DNA of 12,739 nt from Clostridiales bacterium (GTDB lineage: Bacteria; Bacillota; Clostridia; Monoglobales; Monoglobaceae), in NCBI GenBank assembly GCA_016303265.1, contig JAEDLZ010000032.1, forward strand, positions 1 to 12,739, written 5' to 3'. This document shows positions 5,741 to 12,000 of this stretch, piece after piece (position 1 is the first letter of the stretch; every line of letters starts with the position of its first letter). The notes beneath the pieces are model-generated. The model had not been told where the DNA came from, ran no database searches, and saw nothing but the letters and a program-made list of their open reading frames with translations. A program made the position numbers and the translations under genes.

Positions 5741-6670
5741 TTATTTAATATATTTTTTTACCGCTTCGTCTATATCAGCGTCGGTTTCAGGAAGGTCAAC
5801 CCCGCCATACAAGCTCCAATATTCCGTATGTTCGCTGATTTCGCCGCTGTCAACCTTCTTAATTTCGCCAAGACTTTCAATCTCAAGAAAATTGCCGTTT
5901 GTGTAACTTTCAAAGCTCATACCGCCGTCGGGATAACTCCCGTTTTCAACTATGTCAAATTTCTTGACGAAGAGATTTCCCGAATTGAAATACATGGCAA
6001 AGCCGTGCTCACTGTCTATTCCCAGCTTAAACGCCGTCTTGGCCGCCGGGTTTTGGCGAAGCTTTATATAGTTCGTCCCCCAGGTCACACGCTCATCACC
6101 CATGTCCGTATAGTCCCAAAGAGCAATATGACGATTCTCAAGAAGTCCTGCCCGGCGCTTCGGCTGAGGAATAATCTCCGTTCCTCCCTGCGCCATAACC
6201 GTAACAGTCCACGGCGCAAACTCAATCGGCCACGCTCCGCAATTTTCCAGCCTATGTATTGCTTTAACCGTATTCTCTCCCGATATAATTATATCCATTT
6301 CAGGTCTTAGATCCGACCAAGGCTGAACCGGGGTTTTGATTCTAATTCCGTTTTCTATCTTTTCGTAATCGCTTCTCGCATTTACGAAACAGGTTCTCGG
6401 AATCGCCTCAGGAGACGCCCATAGCCTGTGCCCGCCGATTATTGCCCATGTTCCGTATTCTTCGCCCAGCTTCTCGGCATAGAGTGCCTTTTTATCGTCA
6501 TGATTGATTCTCAGCTCCTCATCCTCAAAGAATACATTCTCGCCGCCGATTTCGGAAAAGCGGATGACCCTCGGCCCTATATCAAGGGTTATTATAAGTT
6601 CGATTTTACCGTTATCAATTTTTATACACTTGCCGTATTTTTTATAGCTTATCTCTTCATAATTTACCAT
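5741..6670 (-). CDS. Galactose-mutarotase-like (aldose-epimerase-type) protein, role unknown
   Basis: A 309-aa soluble protein rich in beta strands, with the look of the galactose mutarotase-like superfamily (DUF4380-like hypothetical proteins). Features seen: a strand-rich start with IELIITLDIGPRVIRFS (about 23-39), the motif GGHRLWASPE (79-88), the strand pair HRLENCGAWPIEFAPWTVTVM (139-159), a central MAQGGTEIIPQP (159-170), and near the end ESYTNGNFLEIESLGE (254-269), which resembles the carbohydrate-binding strands of that fold. No signal peptide. I cannot place catalytic His/Glu residues with confidence, so an epimerase activity is not claimed. It starts 14 nt after hpf with a poor RBS (AAAGATATGG region), so translation may depend on hpf; it is the last gene of the operon. 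No sugar-metabolism gene is adjacent. Confidence 0.65.
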   Translation of the reverse strand: MVNYEEISYKKYGKCIKIDNGKIELIITLDIGPRVIRFSEIGGENVFFEDEELRINHDDKKALYAEKLGEEYGTWAIIGGHRLWASPEAIPRTCFVNARSDYEKIENGIRIKTPVQPWSDLRPEMDIIISGENTVKAIHRLENCGAWPIEFAPWTVTVMAQGGTEIIPQPKRRAGLLENRHIALWDYTDMGDERVTWGTNYIKLRQNPAAKTAFKLGIDSEHGFAMYFNSGNLFVKKFDIVENGSYPDGGMSFESYTNGNFLEIESLGEIKKVDSGEISEHTEYWSLYGGVDLPETDADIDEAVKKYIK

Positions 6671-6684
6671 CCATATCTTTCGGC

Positions 6685-7218
6685 TTAATCCGCTTCAATC
6701 AAGCCGTAATTACCGTCCTTTCTTCTATACACTATATTTGTTTCCATTGTTTGCGGATTTGCAAAAACAAAGAAATCATGCCCCAGCATATTCATCTGCA
6801 AAACAGCTTCCTCCGCCGACATCGGCTTGGACACAAAGCGTTTTCTCTTTATGATTTTAAATTCTGACTCCTCATCCACTTCATCAGGGGAATCAACTAT
6901 CGGCATATAATTCTCAAATCCCCCGCCCTTAACGCTTTTTTCAAGCTTGGTTTTATTCTTTCTTATCTGTCTGTCGATATTCTCAAGGCAAATATCTGCA
7001 GCAACCTGCAAGTCCTCATTTCTTGCCTCGGCTCTTATGAAAAATCCTTTATATAAAATTGTAATTTCCAGAATTATCTGATTGCGCTGCTGTGAAACCA
7101 CAATCTTACAGTCGTCGCTGTCACTGAAAAATCTGTCAATTCTCCTGATTTTCGCAAGAAGCTTTTCCTTAGAGTTGTCCGCCAATTCGATTTGTTTGCA
7201 AATTACATTGTACTTCAT
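6685..7218 (-). CDS. hpf: Ribosome hibernation promoting factor, long form
   Basis: A 177-aa long HPF, which binds the decoding region of idle 70S ribosomes and dimerises them into 100S particles. The N-terminal HPF/RaiA domain spans about 1-98 (MKYNVICKQIELADN, then KIRRIDRFFSD and LQVAADICLENIDRQIRKNK). An acidic linker (about 107-119) leads to the C-terminal dimerisation domain (120-177) with RKRFVSKPMSAEEAVLQMN, LGHDFFVFANPQT and VYRRKDGNYGLI. The ATG at 7218 has GGAGG (plus 7227-7231) 8 nt upstream; longer in-frame starts run into the promoter. It has its own promoter (7280-7308) and can also be reached by read-through from the fumarase gene. Confidence 0.95.
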   Translation of the reverse strand: MKYNVICKQIELADNSKEKLLAKIRRIDRFFSDSDDCKIVVSQQRNQIILEITILYKGFFIRAEARNEDLQVAADICLENIDRQIRKNKTKLEKSVKGGGFENYMPIVDSPDEVDEESEFKIIKRKRFVSKPMSAEEAVLQMNMLGHDFFVFANPQTMETNIVYRRKDGNYGLIEAD

Positions 7219-7279
7219 ATATGTTGCCTCCATTCCTGACGATTCGACATAATAAAATATAACTTTTATGTCTAAACAT

Positions 7280-7308
7280 ATTATACAACATTCTATTAAA
7301 ATATGCAA
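7280..7308 (-). promoter_or_regulatory. Internal promoter for hpf
   Basis: On the minus strand, TTGCAT (plus 7303-7308) and TATAAT (plus 7280-7285) have a 17-nt spacer, starting only 7 bp beyond the fumarase stop. The predicted leader is about 55 nt. The promoter closely resembles the one at 9346-9374. Confidence 0.7.
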
Positions 7309-7314
7309 TAGTTT

Positions 7315-8157
7315 TTATACAAATTTAACCAAATGTCTTGTAACATGACAGCTTATATTGACCGCAACGGGCATTCCCGCAATATGAGTGGGAAATGTTT
7401 CAATATTTACGCCGAGGGCGGTTGTTTTGCCGCCGAAGCCCTGCGGTCCTATATCGCTCTTGTTTATTTTATCGAGCAGCTCCCTTTCCATTTCGGCATA
7501 ATACTCATCCGGATTCTCGCTTTTAATGTCCCGCAGCAACGCCTTTTTGGCAAGATACGCCGCCTTTTCAAAGGTTCCGCCTATGCCCACGCCCACAACA
7601 ACCGGCGGACACGGATTGCTTCCTCCGCACTTAACCGTTTCTAAAATGAAATCCACAACACCATCTCTGCCCTCGCTTGGCTTAAGCATTTTTATCGCAC
7701 TCATATTCTCGCTGCCGAACCCTTTAGGAGCGATTGTTATTTTAACCGCATCCCCGTCGGTTATTTCCGTGTGAATAACAGCGGGTGTGTTATCTCCGGT
7801 ATTGCCCCGCCGAATAGGGTCTTTAACCACCGATTTGCGCAAATATCCCTCCTCATAGCCTCTTCGGACGCCCTCGTTCACAGCGTCATAAAGACTTCCG
7901 CCGACAAAGTGAACCTCCTGCCCGACTTCAAGAAACAGCACCGCCATGCCCGTATCCTGGCATATAGGAACCTCACTTTCTTCTGCAATTTCAGCATTTT
8001 TCAGAATATCGCCGAGAACACTTTTTGCAACAGGGTTTTCCTCACTTTTAAGTCCGTCCTCAAGGGCACGCCTTATATCATCGCTCAAACGGCAATTCGC
8101 CTCAATACACATATCACGGACAGTTTCCGTGATTCTCTCAACAGAAATTTCTCTCAA
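7315..8157 (-). CDS. Class I fumarate hydratase, alpha subunit (orphan)
   Basis: A 280-aa alpha (N-terminal) subunit of the [4Fe-4S] class I hydro-lyases, which interconvert fumarate and malate; L-tartrate dehydratase alpha is a close relative and cannot be excluded. Cluster-ligand candidates are C66 in VPICQDTG, C177 or C183 in VKCGGSNPCPP, and C270 in NISCHVTRH. APKGFGSENMS (143-153), GVGIGGTFEKAA (189-200) and GPQGFGGKTTALGV (237-250) are family-typical. I prefer the TTG at 8157 (MREISVERIT), 10 nt after GCGGAG, over the GTG at 8166, which would touch the RBS; MREI is also the usual N-terminus. The beta subunit that normally follows directly is absent: the next gene is hpf. It lies 17 nt after the PPIase-like gene. 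Confidence 0.9.
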   Translation of the reverse strand: MREISVERITETVRDMCIEANCRLSDDIRRALEDGLKSEENPVAKSVLGDILKNAEIAEESEVPICQDTGMAVLFLEVGQEVHFVGGSLYDAVNEGVRRGYEEGYLRKSVVKDPIRRGNTGDNTPAVIHTEITDGDAVKITIAPKGFGSENMSAIKMLKPSEGRDGVVDFILETVKCGGSNPCPPVVVGVGIGGTFEKAAYLAKKALLRDIKSENPDEYYAEMERELLDKINKSDIGPQGFGGKTTALGVNIETFPTHIAGMPVAVNISCHVTRHLVKFV

Positions 8158-8174
8158 AAATGTCACGCTCCGCT

Positions 8175-9317
8175 CTATTTAATATCGGGAACCTCTGCGC
8201 TGTTTAGCATCCCCTTGTTTATAGCTATATCCGCCTCGGATATTAACATATTTTCAAGCTCCGTGTAGCCTGCCACACGCTTGATTATCGCATAGGAATA
8301 ATCGGTTTCAACCACCTGACTGATTTCGCCGATTTTAAGACTGAACGCGGCGTCTCCGATGCTCTTGAACGCTTCACTTATTGTGCCGTCATACAAAATC
8401 TGCACCAGAGGCTTTGTGTAAGTTACACCAATATTTTGGGTATACTGCTCTCCCATAGTGTCCAGCCATACCTGTTCAAAATCTTCGCCGTTATCAAGTC
8501 TTTCCTTTGCGGCGGCAATGTTTGCTTTTGCGGATTCCGCCTCGGACTTACCGTCCTCGCCCTTGGTAAACTCAATAATTTCAACGGAGGCGGATTTATT
8601 TGTCGCATAATTTTCAAGGTCGCTTACATCGGAAACATATGCCGATATGTCCTCTTTTACCCGGGAAAGAATTTTCTGCTCAAGCAGGGAATTTGCGCAA
8701 ACCGTTCTGAAAGTTTTCTCGTCCTTCATTCCAAGTTCCTTGTAAACATTGTCGCCGTATGCCTGCTTATAATAATCAAGATCAATGTCTATTCTTTCCG
8801 TGTCGTTTTGGTCAAGGGCAATTCCCCATTTTTCCGCCTGGCTGATAACAGCCTCATCCTTCACAAGGGAAAGAAGAGCGTCATATTTAACCGTTTGAAT
8901 TGTTTCGTCGTCCCAGTCAATATCCTCGATGTTCTGATTGACTTTGTTTGCATAATTTTTAACCGCCGACTCAAAATAATAGTCCCATATATCCTTGCTA
9001 ACCTTAACATCGGTGCCGTCAACAACCATCTCAAGAATATTTTCACTGCCGTCTATGGTGTCCGCAGAGTTTACAAGGCCGTCATAGCTTAGTGTATCCT
9101 CAACCGAATTTGCCCCGGGCATTCCTACGCTCCTGAAAATCAGCAATCCCACCGCAGCGGCAATAAGTGCCGCAATAACTGCGCCTATGACAATATGCCG
9201 TTTTTTCAGGCGTTTCTCCTTAGCGGCAGGCAAAGCTTCCTCCCTTGCCGCTTCACAGCCCTTGCATTTTATATCTGTATCTTCGTTTGAAGTGTTACAA
9301 TTCTTACAATCCCACAT
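8175..9317 (-). CDS. Zinc-ribbon, single-TM, PrsA/SurA-like peptidyl-prolyl isomerase
   Basis: A 380-aa membrane protein. A four-Cys zinc ribbon (WDCKNC and CKGC; C4, C7, C18, C21) opens it, followed by a basic stretch (KEKRLKKRH, 34-41) and one membrane span (about 42-61). By the positive-inside rule the ribbon is cytoplasmic and the rest lies outside. The exported part has a SurA_N-like helical region (about 95-225) and a rotamase-like C-terminal domain (about 243-350) with FKSIGDAAFSLKIGEISQVV and YSYAIIKRV. PrsA-type foldases help exported proteins fold, but typical PrsA is a lipoprotein; this one has no lipobox. The ATG at 9317 is chosen because GGAGG lies 8 nt upstream; the earlier ATG at 9332 overlaps that site. 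It heads the operon and is not recognised as a named gene. Confidence 0.8.
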   Translation of the reverse strand: MWDCKNCNTSNEDTDIKCKGCEAAREEALPAAKEKRLKKRHIVIGAVIAALIAAAVGLLIFRSVGMPGANSVEDTLSYDGLVNSADTIDGSENILEMVVDGTDVKVSKDIWDYYFESAVKNYANKVNQNIEDIDWDDETIQTVKYDALLSLVKDEAVISQAEKWGIALDQNDTERIDIDLDYYKQAYGDNVYKELGMKDEKTFRTVCANSLLEQKILSRVKEDISAYVSDVSDLENYATNKSASVEIIEFTKGEDGKSEAESAKANIAAAKERLDNGEDFEQVWLDTMGEQYTQNIGVTYTKPLVQILYDGTISEAFKSIGDAAFSLKIGEISQVVETDYSYAIIKRVAGYTELENMLISEADIAINKGMLNSAEVPDIK

Positions 9318-9345
9318 AATACCTTCCTCCATTCAATACACTTTA

Positions 9346-9374
9346 ATTTTACAACATTTTATAAATATATGCAA
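9346..9374 (-). promoter_or_regulatory. Promoter of the PPIase-fumarase operon
   Basis: On the minus strand, TTGCAT (plus 9369-9374) and TAAAAT (plus 9346-9351) have a 17-nt spacer, giving a short leader ahead of GGAGG. The boxes, spacer and flanks are nearly the same as in the hpf promoter (for example CTATTGCATAT and AATGTTGTA in both). Confidence 0.65.
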
Positions 9375-9441
9375 TAGATTTTTTAAAAAATACATATAAA
9401 ATTCACATACATTGTCCGCTGTTATGGGCAGCAATTTTAAA

Positions 9442-9470
9442 AAATTTGTCAAAAGTGTATTGACAAATTT
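9442..9470. promoter_or_regulatory. Inverted repeat over the trp -35 box, operator candidate
   Basis: AAATTTGTCA (9442-9451) and TGACAAATTT (9461-9470) are exact reverse complements with a 9-bp gap, so the symmetry axis is at 9456. The right arm contains most of the TTGACA box (9460-9465). The 19-bp arm spacing, about two helical turns, suits a dimeric repressor. No regulator gene is adjacent, and the binding protein is unknown. Confidence 0.55.
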
Positions 9471-9488
9471 CACAAACGGTAGTATAAT
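9460..9488 (+). promoter_or_regulatory. Consensus promoter of the trp operon
   Basis: Perfect TTGACA (9460-9465) and TATAAT (9483-9488) with a 17-nt spacer. Transcription would begin near 9495, directly ahead of the T-box leader. Confidence 0.93.
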
Positions 9489-9494
9489 AACGAA

Positions 9495-9770
9495 AATGAA
9501 ACCGTTGACGAAGAGTAAGTAGGATATGTAAACCTCTGAAAGAGAGAGCCGCAGGCGGTGGGATTGCGGCACAGAAAGCATATTTGAATGGGCTTCTGAG
9601 GGCGTAGCCAAAGGCAGTTTTGCCGAGTATCTGCGACGCGATAACATGCGTTAGTTGTTAGGAATATATTAGTATTCTGGTAAGAGCATAGTATTTTCTA
9701 TGAAGCAAGGTGGCACCGCGAGTATTATAACTCGTCCTTGACAAGGTAATTTGTCATGGACGGGTTTTTT
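9495..9770 (+). ncRNA. Tryptophan T-box leader (tRNA-Trp sensing attenuator)
   Basis: The canonical T-box AAGGTGGCACCGCG is at 9707-9720. Upstream lies a Stem I with AGAGAG (9541-9546) and a GNUG-type GGTG (9557-9560). The specifier loop reads GAATGG, placing a UGG Trp codon at 9589-9591. In the T-box bulge the variable base is C, which pairs with a G73 discriminator as expected for bacterial tRNA-Trp. Uncharged tRNA-Trp should stabilise the antiterminator (pairing of AAGG with CCTT near 9735-9739); otherwise the hairpin at 9729-9766 ends transcription. Codon, discriminator and the downstream trpE agree, so this controls tryptophan synthesis by Trp starvation. The exact 5' end is predicted from the promoter. 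Confidence 0.95.
9729..9770 (+). terminator. T-box attenuator terminator
   Basis: AACTCGTCC (9729-9737) pairs with GGACGGGTT (9758-9766), extended inward by TGACAA/TTGTCA, and is followed by a T-run (to 9770). Its 5' arm overlaps the antiterminator's 3' arm, the expected mutually exclusive switch. Confidence 0.92.
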
Positions 9771-9775
9771 GTTTG

Positions 9776-9803
9776 TTAAGCCTTTACCGTGACAAAGGCT
9801 TAA
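9776..9803 (+). promoter_or_regulatory. Extra leader hairpin before trpE
   Basis: TTAAGCCTTT (9776-9785) and AAAGGCTTAA (9794-9803) form a perfect 10-bp stem with an 8-nt loop. It lies after the T-box terminator and about 4 nt before the trpE RBS. No U-run follows, so it is not a terminator. It could stabilise the 5' end of the read-through mRNA or affect ribosome access. Confidence 0.7.
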
Positions 9804-9821
9804 AAGAAAGGATTGGTAAAA

Positions 9822-11309
9822 ATGAAAATTACTCCGACACTTTCGGAGGCGGCTCTATATGCGGCCCGAGGGTATAAAATTGTCCCTGTAAGCTGCGAAA
9901 TTTATTCGGACTCCGTTACCCCTATCGATGTGCTGAAAAAGCTGAAATATGTCAGCAAGCACTGCTATCTTTTGGAATCCGCTTATGCGGACGAAAAATG
10001 GGGGCGGTACACCTTTTTGGGATACGACCCGAGAATGGAGATAACCTGCGTAAACGGTCAGATGACCATAAAGGCGGGCAGCAGTGTTAATGTAAGGACC
10101 GAAGCCCCAAATCAGGTGCTGCGCGAAATTATCGCTGAGAATAAAAGCCCGGTTATTGACAAAATGCCTTCCTTCACCGGCGGACTTGTGGGGTATTTCT
10201 CCTATGATTATATAAAATATTCTGAGCCAAGTCTTGAGTTAAACGCTGAAGATACCGAAAATTTCAAGGATTTCGACCTGATGCTTTTTGACAAAGTGAT
10301 AGCTTTTGATAATTACAGGCAAAAGGTGGTTCTGATAGTAAATTGCAGGTGCGATTCCTTAGAGAGCGAGTATCACAAGGCGGAAATAGAGCTTGAAACT
10401 ATGAAAAATCTTGTCTTAAACGGCAGAAAAGCCAAAGACGATACCGGAAGAATGACTTCGGAGCCGAGAGTATTTTTCAGCAGAGAGGAATATTGCGATA
10501 TGGTAGAAAAGGCGAAGAAATACATAATTGACGGGGACATTTTTCAGGTGGTTTTATCAAACCGCATAGACGCCGATTTTGAGGGCAGTCTGCTCGACAC
10601 TTACAGAGTTCTGAGGGCAACTAACCCGTCGCCTTATATGTTTTATTTTTCCGGCTGCGATGTTGAAATTGCCGGGGCTTCTCCCGAAACTCTCGTAAAG
10701 CTCGAAAACGGAACGCTTCACACCTTTCCTCTTGCGGGGACAAGACCCCGAGGCAAGACCGACAGCGAGGATATAAATCTTGAGAAGGAGCTTTTGTCCG
10801 ATGAAAAGGAGCGGGCAGAGCACAATATGCTGGTGGATTTGGGGAGAAACGACTTGGGCAAAATAAGCAAATTCGGCACGGTCAGTGTGGATAAATATAT
10901 GGAAGTTCTGCGATTTTCCCATGTGATGCACATAGGCTCCACCGTGCGAAGCGAAATAAGAGATGACTGCGACGCACTTGACGCCGTTTCGGCGGTTCTT
11001 CCTGCCGGCACGCTTTCCGGGGCGCCGAAACTGCGCGCCTGCCGTATTATAGACGAGCTGGAAAATAATAAACGGGGCATTTACGGCGGCGCAATAGGAT
11101 ATATCGACTTTACCGGAAACCTTGACACTTGCATTGCGATACGGATTGCGTATAAGAAAAACGGGAAGGTTTTTGTTCGTTCCGGAGCTGGTATTGTTGC
11201 CGACAGCGTTCCCGAAAACGAATATCAGGAGTGTATCAACAAAGCGCAGGCTGTTATGAATGCTCTTAAAGCCGCTCAAGGAGGTCTGGACAATGATTCT
11301 GCTGATTGA
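9822..11309 (+). CDS. trpE: Anthranilate synthase component I
   Basis: A 495-aa large subunit converting chorismate to anthranilate with ammonia supplied by TrpG. The N-terminal regulatory lobe carries LLESA (50-54), the usual Trp feedback motif, and NPSPYMF (268-274) is the other part of that pocket. Chorismate-domain motifs: GTRPRGKT (306-313), DLGRNDLGK (339-347), LPAGTLSGAPK (393-403) and RSGAGIVADSVPE (453-465). Length is normal and no key motif is lost, so feedback inhibition is likely intact. The ATG at 9822 follows AAAGGA (9807-9812) by 9 nt; an in-frame TTG at 9813 touches that site. Its 3' end overlaps trpG by 17 nt. PabB is excluded by the Trp T-box and neighbours. Confidence 0.97.
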   Translation: MKITPTLSEAALYAARGYKIVPVSCEIYSDSVTPIDVLKKLKYVSKHCYLLESAYADEKWGRYTFLGYDPRMEITCVNGQMTIKAGSSVNVRTEAPNQVLREIIAENKSPVIDKMPSFTGGLVGYFSYDYIKYSEPSLELNAEDTENFKDFDLMLFDKVIAFDNYRQKVVLIVNCRCDSLESEYHKAEIELETMKNLVLNGRKAKDDTGRMTSEPRVFFSREEYCDMVEKAKKYIIDGDIFQVVLSNRIDADFEGSLLDTYRVLRATNPSPYMFYFSGCDVEIAGASPETLVKLENGTLHTFPLAGTRPRGKTDSEDINLEKELLSDEKERAEHNMLVDLGRNDLGKISKFGTVSVDKYMEVLRFSHVMHIGSTVRSEIRDDCDALDAVSAVLPAGTLSGAPKLRACRIIDELENNKRGIYGGAIGYIDFTGNLDTCIAIRIAYKKNGKVFVRSGAGIVADSVPENEYQECINKAQAVMNALKAAQGGLDNDSAD

Positions 11310-11877
11310 TAATTATGACAGTTTTTCCTACAATCTTTTTCAGATGGTCGGAACTTTAAACAGCGACATAAAGGTAATACGAAACGACGATATGACGGCA
11401 GAGGAAATAGAGGCCCTTTCGCCGAGCCATATAATTATCTCGCCCGGGCCGGGATATCCGAAAAATGCCGGAGTGTGCATAGCTGTTGTGAAAAAGCTGG
11501 GCGCGAAGATACCGATTCTGGGGGTGTGTCTGGGGCATCAGGCTATTTGCGAAGCCTTCGGAGCGGAAATTGTCCATGCAAAACAGCTTATGCACGGAAA
11601 ACAATCCGAAACGGAGCTTGATACGGCTTGTCCGCTATTTGAAAAGCTCCCCGAAAGGATAACGGTTGCCAGGTATCATTCCCTTGCGGCAAAAAGCGAA
11701 ACTCTTCCGGACTGCCTTAAAATCACCGCCAAGACCGAAGATGGCGAAATAATGGGCGTTATGCACGAAAGCTGTCCCGTGTACGGCGTGCAGTTCCATC
11801 CCGAATCCATACTCACCCCTGACGGAAGGGTTATTTTGGAAAACTTCTTAAATATAAATACGGATAAGCCGGTATAA
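11293..11877 (+). CDS. trpG: Anthranilate synthase component II (glutamine amidotransferase)
   Basis: A 194-aa class I glutamine amidotransferase that passes ammonia to TrpE. It begins MILLIDNYDSFSYNL; SPGPGYP is at 50-56. The catalytic triad is visible: C79 in LGVCLGHQ, and H169 and E171 in VQFHPES. It is a single-domain form, not fused to trpD. The start lies inside the trpE end (17-nt overlap) with AAGGAGG (11278-11284) 8 nt upstream, so the two subunits are probably coupled for matched synthesis. In some bacteria the same subunit also serves PabB (as PabA); no pab gene is seen here. Confidence 0.96.
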   Translation: MILLIDNYDSFSYNLFQMVGTLNSDIKVIRNDDMTAEEIEALSPSHIIISPGPGYPKNAGVCIAVVKKLGAKIPILGVCLGHQAICEAFGAEIVHAKQLMHGKQSETELDTACPLFEKLPERITVARYHSLAAKSETLPDCLKITAKTEDGEIMGVMHESCPVYGVQFHPESILTPDGRVILENFLNINTDKPV

Positions 11878-12000
11878 ACCCCGGCGGCGCACGGACATAG
11901 GCTGATGCAGACAGCTTTGGATTGGCGATAAGCCCGTTTGCCGGATATAAAGCGAGATTGAGAATAGCAATGAAGAGCATAGAAGAGAGGAGAAATAAAT

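Noticed and set aside
5720..6310. A 196-codon plus-strand frame opposite the mutarotase-like gene
   Set aside because: It begins inside a terminator hairpin and no domain is recognisable; the minus-strand frame is longer and has family-like motifs.
8436..9092. A 218-codon plus-strand frame opposite the PPIase-like gene
   Set aside because: Hydrophobic shadow of an acidic protein on the other strand; no RBS and no family resemblance.
10557..11279. A 240-codon open frame antisense to trpE
   Set aside because: It lies wholly opposite strongly motif-bearing trpE codons, has a composition typical of a shadow frame and no RBS-linked start.
11908..11934. Eight-codon frame MQTALDWR between trpG and trpD, resembling a Trp leader peptide
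   Set aside because: Only one Trp codon, no good RBS, and no terminator/antiterminator follows; the operon already has a T-box.
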